Source: JBASEY01 sp964404285
GTDB lineage: Bacteria > CSSED10-310
NCBI GenBank assembly: GCA_964404285.1
Contig: CAYOJK010000011.1
Coordinates: 14,305 to 78,304 of the forward strand
Length of the DNA stretch: 64,000 bases
Reading direction: 5' to 3'
Within the stretch, counting starts at the first letter, position 1. Each line of letters begins with the position of its first letter. Shown in pieces: positions 26,597 through 34,711 of the stretch. A model generated the notes under the pieces. That model ran no database searches and was not told the DNA's origin. It saw only the letters and a list, made by a program, of their open reading frames with translations. Position numbers and translations under genes: made by a program.

Positions 26597-26724
26597 TAGA
26601 CATGTAGTCAATATAATGGATTTTAAAAATCTTTTGACTCGGACAAAGAAGAGTGGTTTTTGTGTTTTATTGTCAAGGCGTTGTCGATTCAAGCCGATAA
26701 AAAGCTGAAAAAGGTGGGTTGATT

Positions 26725-28878
26725 GTGGATCAGATTAAGGCGGATAGGGTGGATGGAGCGGCGGCGGAGTCCGCTCGTTTAGATAATATGGTGGTTTTTC
26801 CCGGTTCTAAAGAAACAACGGAAATGATGTTATTTGTACGAACATCTGGGGAGACGATGAAGGGGTGGGATCGAGCTAAAATCGTTGAGGCGCTCATACG
26901 GGAAACGTTTATCGATCGTGACACAGCGGAGCAGATCAGTTGCGAAGTCGAAGATGTGATCATGCGTGGCAACATCAAGGTGGTGACGGCGCCGTTGATC
27001 CGCGAATTGGTCGATGCGAAGTTGATCGAACGCGGTCTCGAGACGGCTCGGAAGATGCACACGCGTCTAGGAGTCCCGTTATATGATGTCGAACAGCTCA
27101 TCATGTATCGCAACAAAGAAAACGCGAATGTGCCGCATGGACCGGAAGCGACGAATTTGACGCTGGCTGAAAAGATCAAGAAGGAATACGCGTTGATGAA
27201 CGTTTTCAGTCAGGATGTTGCTGATGCGCACATGAACGGTGATATTCATCTGCATGATTTGGGGTTCATCGATCGCCCTTATTGTTCCGGTCAGTCGCTG
27301 GAATACATCAAAAAATTCGGCTTGAATCTGCCGAATTCGCTGGCGATGGCCAAGCCTGCGCGTCATGCCGAGGTATTGTTGGCGCACATGGTCAAATTCG
27401 CCGCAGCGCTTCAGTCAAACTTCGCAGGCGCTATCGGATGGGATGCAGTCAACCTGTTTTTTGCGCCTTATCTGGTCGATAAAACCGACCAAGAGATGCA
27501 TCAGTTCGCTCAGATGATGATATTCGAGTTTTCACAGCAGGCGGTGGCTCGTGGCGGTCAAGCGATTTTTTCCGATATCAACTTGTATTGGGAAGTGCCG
27601 AAACATTTTGAGGAAGTTCCGGCTATCGGTCCGGGAGGCGAATATACCGGTAAAGCGTATAAAGACTATGCTAAGACGGCTCAACGGTTCATTTGGGCGT
27701 TGTTCGACGTCTATCTGGAGGGTGATGCCAGTGGCCGACCGTTCTTTTTCCCAAAACCGCTGGTTCATATCACTGAAAAATTCTTTAAAACCGATGGTCA
27801 CGAGGCGTTTTTGGAGCATATCTGTCGGGTCGCAGCAGAAAAAGGCAACACTTATTTTGTGTTTGATCGAGGTGAAACCGCCAAGATATCCGAATGTTGC
27901 CGGTTGTCGTTCAAGCTGGAGCAGAGCGATTTGGAAGATGCCAAAGAACCTTGGAGAATGCGGTATTCCGCGCTTCAGAACGTCACGATCAATCTGCCGC
28001 GAGTGGCTTACAAAGCCGATCAAAACGACACCGAGCTCTTTAAAATTTTGTCTGAACAAGTTGAGCTTGCCGTTAAAGCTCATATTGAAAAACGGAATTT
28101 TATTCAGCAATTGTTGGATCAGGGTGAAAACGGGCCTTTGGCGATGTTGGCGATGCAGGCAGACGGGCAGCCCTATCTGCGCATGAAGCGGGTCACTTAT
28201 CTGATCGGTATGGTCGGATTGAACGAGTTGGTTCAGTTCCACAAAGGCCGTGAAATGCATGAATCCGTCGATGCGTTCCGGTTTGGTTTGAAGGTGATAG
28301 CTCACATGAAGCTGTTGTCCGATCGCTTGGGTAAACGTCATAACATGAAGTTTGTGTTGGAACAGACGCCGGCGGAGAGCACAGCGTATCGGTTTGCGAA
28401 ACTGGACAGCGAAGATTTTATCAAGGAAAGCAGTAAAACCGTCAAAGGTAATTTTGCATCAGGAGAAATTTATTATACGAATTCAACATATTTGAATGTC
28501 GGGCAGCATATCAACCCGATCGAGCGCGTCAAGAAAGAGGGAATGTTTCATCCGATTATTGAAGCCGGCGCGTTGACGCATATTTGGTTAGGGGAATCCC
28601 GTCCGTCAACGGAATCGCTAGCCAACCTGATTCATAAAATTTTCAGGAACACGCAGAACGATCAGGTAGCGTTCAGTCCGGAGTTCACCACCTGTCTGGA
28701 TTGCGGTCGGACAGGCAGGGGATTGCAGGAAGAGTGTGGGTTCTGCGGCTCGACCAGGGTGGAAGGGATTACGCGGATCACGGGTTATTTCACCAAAATT
28801 GCCAGTTGGAATAAGGGCAAGCTCGGTGAGCTGCGGGATAGGTATCGATCACAGGAATATTTCAGATCAGCGCCTTGA
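26725..28878 (+). CDS. nrdD: Anaerobic (class III) ribonucleoside-triphosphate reductase
   Basis: 717 residues from GTG 26725 (AAGGTGG 7 nt upstream). A TTG at 26719 is too close to that site. It makes deoxyribonucleotides without oxygen using a glycyl radical. An N-terminal ATP-cone-like region (MKGWDRAKIVEALIRETF) is followed by the 10-stranded barrel (GDIHLHDLGFIDRPYCSG). The C-terminal zinc site is CLDCGRTGRGLQEECGFCG and the glycyl-radical loop RITGYF. The next genes encode a redoxin and the activase, forming one operon. The presence of a redoxin suggests a thioredoxin/glutaredoxin-dependent subtype rather than a formate-dependent one (inference). Confidence 0.95.
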   Translation: MDQIKADRVDGAAAESARLDNMVVFPGSKETTEMMLFVRTSGETMKGWDRAKIVEALIRETFIDRDTAEQISCEVEDVIMRGNIKVVTAPLIRELVDAKLIERGLETARKMHTRLGVPLYDVEQLIMYRNKENANVPHGPEATNLTLAEKIKKEYALMNVFSQDVADAHMNGDIHLHDLGFIDRPYCSGQSLEYIKKFGLNLPNSLAMAKPARHAEVLLAHMVKFAAALQSNFAGAIGWDAVNLFFAPYLVDKTDQEMHQFAQMMIFEFSQQAVARGGQAIFSDINLYWEVPKHFEEVPAIGPGGEYTGKAYKDYAKTAQRFIWALFDVYLEGDASGRPFFFPKPLVHITEKFFKTDGHEAFLEHICRVAAEKGNTYFVFDRGETAKISECCRLSFKLEQSDLEDAKEPWRMRYSALQNVTINLPRVAYKADQNDTELFKILSEQVELAVKAHIEKRNFIQQLLDQGENGPLAMLAMQADGQPYLRMKRVTYLIGMVGLNELVQFHKGREMHESVDAFRFGLKVIAHMKLLSDRLGKRHNMKFVLEQTPAESTAYRFAKLDSEDFIKESSKTVKGNFASGEIYYTNSTYLNVGQHINPIERVKKEGMFHPIIEAGALTHIWLGESRPSTESLANLIHKIFRNTQNDQVAFSPEFTTCLDCGRTGRGLQEECGFCGSTRVEGITRITGYFTKIASWNKGKLGELRDRYRSQEYFRSAP

Positions 28879-28907
28879 TCTTTAGGTTATAAAAGGGGAG
28901 AGCGGGA

Positions 28908-29150
28908 ATGATTTTGTTTACCAAAACGGATTGCGGGAAATGTGACTATGTTAAAAGCCATTTCGATCTGGAATCGCTGGGTGTTCAGATCGATGAGTTG
29001 TCCGATACGAACGCGGATGCGTTGGCTGATTTGGCATATTATGAGCTGGTGGAGACGGCTCAAAAACAACTGCCGATCTTGGTCACGGACGATGAACAGA
29101 AAATTACGGGCGCCATCCGGATTTCCAAGTTTCTCCGGTCTTTGGAGTGA
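28908..29150 (+). CDS. Small glutaredoxin/NrdH-like redoxin
   Basis: 80 residues with a thioredoxin-type fold and the CxxC site TDCGKCDYV near the N-terminus (Cys9, Cys12), and a cis-Pro-like QLPILV. It lies between nrdD and nrdG; its stop overlaps the nrdG start (GTGA), so it is co-translated with the activase. Likely role: supplying electrons to NrdD. That would place this NrdD with the redoxin-dependent group described for some anaerobic reductases (known for the family; inferred here). Confidence 0.8.
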   Translation: MILFTKTDCGKCDYVKSHFDLESLGVQIDELSDTNADALADLAYYELVETAQKQLPILVTDDEQKITGAIRISKFLRSLE

Positions 29151-29842
29151 AATCTTCGATTCCTGAAGGACACGTCAAGGGTTTTATCGAGACATCATTC
29201 ATCGATTGGCCGGGCAAGATAGCATCGGTAGTGTTTTTGCCTGGTTGCAATTTTCGATGTGGATGGTGTCACAACCGCACCCTTGTTTTGCATCCTGAGC
29301 AAATCCCGGATGTTCCGTTGTCACATGTTTTTCAGCGTATGAAAGCGTTGAAGGGTTGGGTGGACGGTGTGGTGATTACGGGTGGTGAGCCGACAGTCGC
29401 CCGGAATTTTCCCGTTATTTTGGATCGATTCAATCAGGTAGGTATCCCGGTCAAGTTGGACACTAATGGAGCCCGGCCGGATATTTTAGAAAATATTTTG
29501 GCTGAAAAGCGGCTTGCCGGCATATCTATGGATATCAAAGAGGTGTTGGAGCCGGAAATTTACCGGACGATAACCGGTGTTTCGGTTGATATTCAAGCGG
29601 TTAGTCGATCTGTTCAGTTGATTGCCGGTTCGGGTTTATGGCATGAGTTTCGGACGACATTGTTACCGGGAATACACTCGCGCGCCGACATCCAGACGAT
29701 CACCAAGCAGCTTCAAGATCTTGTCGGTGGAGAGCTGCAGCGTCCGTTGAAGTTGCAGGGTTTCAAACCGAATCCCGAGTTGCCGGAACCGTGGCGGTCC
29801 TTGCCGGAAGTGACGGTGGAAGGGTTTTGGGAGACGGAATAG
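29147..29842 (+). CDS. nrdG: Anaerobic ribonucleotide reductase activating protein (radical SAM)
   Basis: 231 residues. The radical-SAM motif CNFRCGWC (Cys34, Cys38, Cys41) directly follows WPGKIASVVFLPG, typical of NrdG. It uses S-adenosylmethionine and a [4Fe-4S] cluster to make the glycyl radical on NrdD. The glycine-rich VVITGGEPT motif is present. GTG start overlaps the redoxin stop. It is longer than E. coli NrdG (154 residues), as in the NrdG variants of many anaerobes. Confidence 0.93.
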   Translation: MKSSIPEGHVKGFIETSFIDWPGKIASVVFLPGCNFRCGWCHNRTLVLHPEQIPDVPLSHVFQRMKALKGWVDGVVITGGEPTVARNFPVILDRFNQVGIPVKLDTNGARPDILENILAEKRLAGISMDIKEVLEPEIYRTITGVSVDIQAVSRSVQLIAGSGLWHEFRTTLLPGIHSRADIQTITKQLQDLVGGELQRPLKLQGFKPNPELPEPWRSLPEVTVEGFWETE

Positions 29843-29858
29843 GCAGACTTCTTTTTAA

Positions 29859-30284
29859 CTATTCTTTAAATTCGATCAGGTTCAATCCGGTTTCATTGTC
29901 TTTGAATCGGTTGATTTCGCCGGGTATGGTCTGAATAAAGATTTCACATGTCGCGCTAACGACAGCGCGGTTCAGATGGCCTCCGAACAGTTTATGGCTG
30001 GTATCCGACAGGCTGACATGCAGGTGCAGATAGATTTCGTCGTCCATTGTGCTGACATTACCGGCCAGGTTGACGATTTCCATGTCGCCGGTATAGTTTT
30101 CTGAATGATAGATTTTATTGTCGACGTCATACAAACCGATGGTTGCTTCGTTGACGGCGCCGATAGCGGAGACGACTCCGAGTCGAATATCGTTATTGAC
30201 GCAGATTTTATGAAGGGTCGAAACAATTTCTTCGCCGCGTGCGATTCGTATGATCCATGTATTTCCGAATTGTTTTGCTATCAT
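29859..30284 (-). CDS. PPC-domain (DUF296) DNA-binding-like protein
   Basis: 141 residues, one PPC domain and no AT-hook. Conserved features: RLGVVSAIGAVNEATIGLYD, then HLHVSLSD and FGGHL, the histidines that bind metal in bacterial PPC trimers. Bacterial members are of unknown function; plant relatives bind DNA. It is convergent with nrdG, 16 nt away, and is a single-gene unit. Confidence 0.85.
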   Translation of the reverse strand: MIAKQFGNTWIIRIARGEEIVSTLHKICVNNDIRLGVVSAIGAVNEATIGLYDVDNKIYHSENYTGDMEIVNLAGNVSTMDDEIYLHLHVSLSDTSHKLFGGHLNRAVVSATCEIFIQTIPGEINRFKDNETGLNLIEFKE

Positions 30285-30367
30285 GATTTCCTCCCTGTTT
30301 TTTTGGGGAAAAGACCCGGGTTCACACAGATTTGCAGTATATAGGTGTTATGTGGTTGAACACAATT

Positions 30368-30387
30368 CATTTCGCGTGCGCGAAATG
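30368..30387. promoter_or_regulatory. Operator-like palindrome CATTTCGCG-TG-CGCGAAATG
   Basis: A 9-bp perfect inverted repeat around a 2-nt centre in the gap between the PPC gene and the truncated Fic gene. No T-run follows, so it is more likely a protein-binding site than a terminator. Confidence 0.45.
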
Positions 30388-30500
30388 TGGTTCCTGGTTA
30401 TTCCCTTTCGTAATCTTATTTTCAATTATCTGTTTAAAGGATCTGTTACCCGAATTTATTCGGCTCCTTTGGAGGACATTTATCGGGTAGATATAAAGGA

Positions 30501-30875
30501 ATGGAACGTCTGATCGAACAGCAGAAGGAACGCTATTACGAAACGCTGAAACAAAGCTCCGAAGGTTGGCATACAGGCAAACATGATCCATGGCCATATA
30601 TAAATTATCTCTTGTCAATCTTGAAACTGGCTTATAAGGAATTTGAAGACCGAATGGATCGAATCAAATTTCCTAAAGGGACAAAAACTGAATTGATCGT
30701 AAAAGCGGTGAGAAATTTTTCATCGGAATTTTCGATTGGCGATTTGGAGCGGGCTTGTCCAGGCATAAGCCGGGATATGGTTCGCAAGGTTCTTCGGGAC
30801 CTTCAAACAAAAGGTGAAGTAGAATGTCTTGGACGCGGGCCGGGAGCGCTTTGGCGTAAGATAGAAAAGAGGTAA
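30501..30875 (+). pseudogene. Truncated Fic-family protein (C-terminal fragment with winged helix)
   Basis: 124 residues. The start (ERLIEQQKERYYETLKQSS, EGWHTGKHDPWPYINYLL) and the winged-helix end (FSIGDLERACPGISRDMVRK, LGRGPGALW) match the last third of large Fic proteins. The catalytic HPFxxGN motif is absent and no upstream frame supplies it. The ATG has no well-spaced ribosome site. A +1 frame after the stop reads EGNKKGN, like the tails of such proteins, so the 3' end may also be broken. Best read as a remnant; a stand-alone DNA-binding regulator is less likely. Confidence 0.6.
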
Positions 30876-30965
30876 TACCCTTAAAAGAGGGTAATAAAAA
30901 GGGTAATATGGAAGACGGTTGAGTTGGTAGGGTAAATGGACACTCGAACCTTATGATAAGGTAAA

Positions 30966-31011
30966 GACGCTCTTCATTAGTCTCATCCGCCCCATATCCC
31001 GTAATTTACCC
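30966..31011 (+). repeat. Diverged direct repeat, copy A
   Basis: Begins GACGCTCTTC and contains CATCCGCCCC; it aligns over about 46 bases with copy B at 32727-32774 (roughly four in five bases equal). The two copies bracket the Ntn hydrolase / Doc operon. Confidence 0.55.
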
Positions 31012-31061
31012 GTTCAATTTAGAATTAGCGGAATCTCAGGACTAAATGTATATCACTTCGT

Positions 31062-31484
31062 TCAGCTTCCACCGATAATCTTCCTAAACCATTCATCAAG
31101 CTCACATTTCTTCATGGTTCCTTCTGCGATTTTCAGAGCAGTGGCAACAATCTCATCGGATGTCAGTGATTCATCAATGGCATATCCATTTAATTTTAAA
31201 AAGAAAAATGCACTTGCCATTCCAGTCCTTTTATTCCCATCATAAAAAATATGCCGGGTTATTATATTAAAAGCGTAGAGTGATGCTTTTTCCCAAATTG
31301 AAGGATATCGATCAACTCCTGAATAACTTGACTGAACTGTTTCTATTAAATGAAGAAGGCTGTTTTCGTTGTGTACAACTCCGGCACAACTGATTAATCC
31401 TCCAAATATGGTAACAAGGCTTCGATTTAGCTCAACGAGTTCTTGAATATCAAGATATCTTATCGATCTGAAAGTTTCTGCCAT
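31062..31484 (-). CDS. doc: Doc-type Fic toxin
   Basis: 140 residues. The family motif HIFYDGNKRTGMASAFFF fits Doc (H-x-F-x-D-G-N-K-R), with the IRYLDIQELVELNRSLV start typical of Doc proteins. Doc enzymes phosphorylate EF-Tu; other Fic proteins AMPylate targets. His and Asp/Gly/Asn/Lys/Arg are all intact, so it should be active. Its ATG lies 25 nt inside the preceding 63-aa gene, which is not a recognisable Phd antitoxin. Third gene of a three-gene operon with a proteasome-like hydrolase. Confidence 0.85.
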   Translation of the reverse strand: MAETFRSIRYLDIQELVELNRSLVTIFGGLISCAGVVHNENSLLHLIETVQSSYSGVDRYPSIWEKASLYAFNIITRHIFYDGNKRTGMASAFFFLKLNGYAIDESLTSDEIVATALKIAEGTMKKCELDEWFRKIIGGS

Positions 31485-31651
31485 GCATCAGAGTATTTTT
31501 CCAGTACTTCTTTGAGTAGTACTTCAGATGGCGCGCAGTTTGTTTCCATGCTAGGGATCGCAACGTTATAATATTCATCTGGTGCGTAGCTAACGATGAG
31601 CAAAATTGCTGTTTGAAGCGGTGTTTCTTCTTTAGGAAAATTTATTCTCAT
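31460..31651 (-). CDS. 63-aa protein of unknown family, candidate antitoxin
   Basis: ATG 31651 overlaps the stop of the Ntn hydrolase gene (ATGA) and is preceded by GGAAGGAG. Its 3' end overlaps doc by 25 nt. The sequence starts MRINFPKEETPLQTAIL and ends in an amphipathic helix (SEVLLKEVLEKYSDAWQKL). It resembles neither Phd nor AbrB by eye. Position immediately before a Doc toxin and small size suggest an antitoxin (inference only). Confidence 0.6.
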   Translation of the reverse strand: MRINFPKEETPLQTAILLIVSYAPDEYYNVAIPSMETNCAPSEVLLKEVLEKYSDAWQKLSDR

Positions 31652-32460
31652 ATTTTACTCCTTCCACAACCTTCTAATTTTGCTATCAGGTTCTTTTGTT
31701 TGATCCATTGGAAGCCTTGGAAAGGTGTTATCAATGCAATATCGATTTCTCCTCCGACAGTCGGCACTTCATTCGCGAATCTCTGAAAGGCGCTTGTAGT
31801 CCCGATATAGAACTCGCAAGAGTCAATAGCATCTTGTAAAGAGAATAACTGGAACTTGAACTGAAGTCCAGCCTGTTCTTTACCGATATCCCATAATTTT
31901 TGGACTACTCGATTATCTCCACCTATTGTACAACCAATTGATTTTTGTTTTCTTATAACATTCTGTTTTCCCAAATATATTTCATAAGTCAGGCCTTCGG
32001 GACGTCCTTTGTCCTGAATGAATCCATTCAGGTGCAAACCAAGCGGATGCCATTGCTCAGGAGCTTCTTCCTTATAATGCGGATACTGTTGAAGTAATTC
32101 CTTCTCGAAATACAATATGAGATTCTCTTTCACTTGTTCCAAATCATCTGTCTTTTCACTGGAAGCTACGAACTGATTAATATGATAATAGATGCTCTTA
32201 TTGTTCAAAATTCCCATACCAAACGAGCTGACAGCAATTTTATCAAAGATGGAAAATAACTTTTGTGTATACGACGAAGCAGAGAAAGGTATTGGAACGG
32301 TAGGAAGCCTCATTTGTTGCGCACTTATTTTAGTTTTGCATTTTGGACATGCCAGAGCTAAATCCTTGGCAACAAATTGAAGGTGACTAAAGGATGTGGA
32401 TAGACTATCTGCAGCTACTACTATCCCATCCGGAACTCTCATTGAAACGACTAAGCTCAT
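31648..32460 (-). CDS. Proteasome beta/HslV-like Ntn hydrolase with N-terminal serine
   Basis: 270 residues. ATG 32460 has a strong ribosome site (GGGAGGTAA). The start MSLVVSMRVPDGIVVAADSL fits proteasome beta subunits: once Met is removed, Ser1 is the nucleophile position and Asp falls at exactly position 17. SYTQKLFSIFDKIAVSSFGMG aligns with the Lys33 strand (KKLFQI in Thermoplasma); here it is Lys67, displaced by a 35-residue insert with CPKC. SIGCTIGGDNRVVQKLWD lies in the region of the later Gly-rich helix. It is not HslV (no HslU nearby). Probably a self-compartmentalised peptidase or amidase; substrate unknown. Confidence 0.6.
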   Translation of the reverse strand: MSLVVSMRVPDGIVVAADSLSTSFSHLQFVAKDLALACPKCKTKISAQQMRLPTVPIPFSASSYTQKLFSIFDKIAVSSFGMGILNNKSIYYHINQFVASSEKTDDLEQVKENLILYFEKELLQQYPHYKEEAPEQWHPLGLHLNGFIQDKGRPEGLTYEIYLGKQNVIRKQKSIGCTIGGDNRVVQKLWDIGKEQAGLQFKFQLFSLQDAIDSCEFYIGTTSAFQRFANEVPTVGGEIDIALITPFQGFQWIKQKNLIAKLEGCGRSKI

Positions 32461-33317
32461 AGAACGTTACCTCCCAATCACTTGTCGGCGCTAAGCGACC
32501 CCGTTACCAAAATTTCGGGATCACTAGTATAAGCTTAACGCAAAACAGCACATTTTCACAAATTTTTCTTCAATTTGAATTGGTTCCCATTTTCAAATCA
32601 CAATGCCCTCTGTGTCAATATGAATGAGACGCCCTGCCGTCCAATACTATCATCAGAGAATGCCTTAACACAGGCTTTACACCTTGGCATCCTCCGAAGC
32701 GGGGAAAACTTAATGGTCAGTCACAAGACACTCTTCCTTTGTCCCATCCGTCCCGTATGTCCCATAATTTTCCCATCTAAAAAAACACTGAAGAAACAAC
32801 AAGAATTCAAGATCGGTCGATTTTGAAAAACTAAACAGTTTAGATGCTGTTTCACTAACATTTGTCAGCAAGGTGTTATGTAAAGAAGAGAATACGATTC
32901 TTTTAGAGCGCTTTCATGCAGCAGGCCATGCAGATAAAAGTTAAGTATCGGAGTGATGAAAGCGATAAAAAGACAACCTTTTTGGACTTTCGACTCTGAA
33001 TCCGCAATTGATCAGAATTTAATTCATTCTTTAATGTTTTTCACGCCTGGTTACTTTAAAGCGTGGACTTCAGGTTTCTAGTTTCTGGTTGAGCTTTTTA
33101 AGTAATTATTATTCATCCGATGGCTCGAAAACTATTAACCCTCGCATTCTAACCACTTGGAAATTGGTTGTTGGATATTGAATATTGGATATTCAATCCC
33201 GCTCCCTGCTCCCCGCTCCTTGCTTCTCACTCTAACAAGTAAATCTTTGCCTATAACATGACTTTCGTTTAAAATTAAACCGGAATTTCTTAGGCCTCTT
33301 TGGAAAGGAGCTGTCAC
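32461..33317. other. 857-nt non-coding stretch upstream of the Ntn operon
   Basis: No convincing gene. It holds the upstream region of the Ntn operon, direct-repeat copy B (32727-32774) and a 9-bp hairpin ATTGAAT AT/ATATTCAAT at 33177-33197. After the hairpin comes a pyrimidine-rich tract (CTCCCTGCTCCCCGCTCC). An 83-codon open frame at 32575-32826 has no ribosome site and a repeat within it, so it was left out. Confidence 0.6.
32727..32774 (+). repeat. Diverged direct repeat, copy B
   Basis: Begins GACACTCTTC and contains CATCCGTCCC; partner of 30966-31011. Together they flank a 1.7-kb interval containing the Ntn hydrolase, small protein and doc genes. Confidence 0.55.
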
Positions 33318-34697
33318 ATGACCGATATACTTAAAAGCATTAATGCTGATTATGCAGACGTCTTGGTAAAAACTAACCCCGGCGCGCAAATGCGCACACT
33401 GGCGGAACGCATGACCGACAAGAAAATGGTGATGGACGGGAAACTGTTCCCCACATTTCTGAAACCGTATTTCCTTGATAAAAAAACAATCCCTTTACTG
33501 CAAAAAGTCACCCGGAATCTGATTTCATCGCTGAACAAAATCGGAGACTTATATTTTCAAAAAGGACTTTTTAAAGAACAAATCCGAATGATCGGCCGAA
33601 CAGCCGACCTGGCAGCCATCGACCCCGGGTATCCGGGCCACCAGATTATCAACCGATTGGATGTGTTTTTTGTGCCGGAAACCAATGAACTCAAACTATT
33701 GGAATACAACTGCGGTGATCCCAGCGGCATGGGATGGCACGATCAAATGCTCGAAATGTTCCTGGATTTACCGGTTATACAACAGCTCCAGGAAAAGTAT
33801 GAGTTTCATGTTGACTGGCTGGTCAAATCTCATTTCAAAGTGTTCTTCAAAAAATATCACGAATGGTGTGCACAAAAAGGCATAAAACCTGAAGATAAAC
33901 CTAATGTCTCGTTCATGTGTAAACGGGATTCGACAATTCTTGGCGATTTTCTGGCCTTTGTCGAATATTATCGCGCGATGGGATACAGCGCGGAATTCGG
34001 CGATCCGCGGGATTTCGTCTATGATGGCAAAATACTTACCCTGCGCGGGCAGCCGATACACCTGATTTATCGGGATGCCATAGAAGACGTGATTCTGGAT
34101 CAGTACTGGGATGACTGTCAACAACTGGTTCAAGCGCTGCGCGATAACGCGGTTTGCTTTGTCAATCCGGTCAGCTCCGCATCAGGAGACTGGAAATCTA
34201 TATTGGAAATCTTGACCGACGCTCAGTATGAACACCATTTTTCACCGGAAGAACAAGAAACCCATCGAAAACATGTTCCCTGGACCCGAACACTGGAAGA
34301 AAAGAAAACGGATTATAACGGCAAACAGATAGACTTGGCGCCATTTGTCAGAAATAACAGGGATAAACTGGTGCTGAAACCCAATGAGGGTTATGGCGGA
34401 TTCGGTGTGGTTGTCGGTAAGTTTTCTGATGACACGACTTGGAATGAGTTGATTGATAAAGCGTTCAAAGACAATATCGTCTATACTGTTCAGGAATTCG
34501 TGACGATACCGAAAGAAGAGTTTCCGGTGGTCAAAAATGGCGTCTATAAAGGGTTTGCACCGAAAAACGTCAATTTGAACCTGTGGTCACATGATGGGGA
34601 ATTCGCTGGATCGTTTGTCCGGGCAGCCGACGGCAGCATCATCAACGTACACCAGGGCGGCGGCATGATGCCGGTGTTCTTTGTGTCAATGAAATAA
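33318..34697 (+). CDS. ATP-grasp-like protein (circularly permuted / glutathionylspermidine-synthase-like)
   Basis: 459 residues from ATG 33318 (AAAGGAG 8 nt upstream). The motifs LLEYNCGDPSGMGWHDQM, LVLKPNEGYGGFGVVVG and INVHQGGGMMPVFF recall circularly permuted ATP-grasp enzymes, with a Lys and a Gly-rich loop for ATP and an acidic/Asn pair for metal. Such enzymes ligate a carboxylate to an amine. No signal peptide. It is followed 14 nt later by a DUF169 gene, probably in the same operon. Product unknown. Confidence 0.65.
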   Translation: MTDILKSINADYADVLVKTNPGAQMRTLAERMTDKKMVMDGKLFPTFLKPYFLDKKTIPLLQKVTRNLISSLNKIGDLYFQKGLFKEQIRMIGRTADLAAIDPGYPGHQIINRLDVFFVPETNELKLLEYNCGDPSGMGWHDQMLEMFLDLPVIQQLQEKYEFHVDWLVKSHFKVFFKKYHEWCAQKGIKPEDKPNVSFMCKRDSTILGDFLAFVEYYRAMGYSAEFGDPRDFVYDGKILTLRGQPIHLIYRDAIEDVILDQYWDDCQQLVQALRDNAVCFVNPVSSASGDWKSILEILTDAQYEHHFSPEEQETHRKHVPWTRTLEEKKTDYNGKQIDLAPFVRNNRDKLVLKPNEGYGGFGVVVGKFSDDTTWNELIDKAFKDNIVYTVQEFVTIPKEEFPVVKNGVYKGFAPKNVNLNLWSHDGEFAGSFVRAADGSIINVHQGGGMMPVFFVSMK

Positions 34698-34711
34698 TTG
34701 TAAGGCCAACC

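Noticed and set aside
31648..32460. Calling the Ntn protein HslV
   Set aside because: Residue spacing has a 35-aa insert, the nucleophile is Ser, and no HslU ATPase is nearby.
32575..32826. 83-codon plus-strand open frame
   Set aside because: No ribosome site, contains a repeat copy, no recognisable domain.
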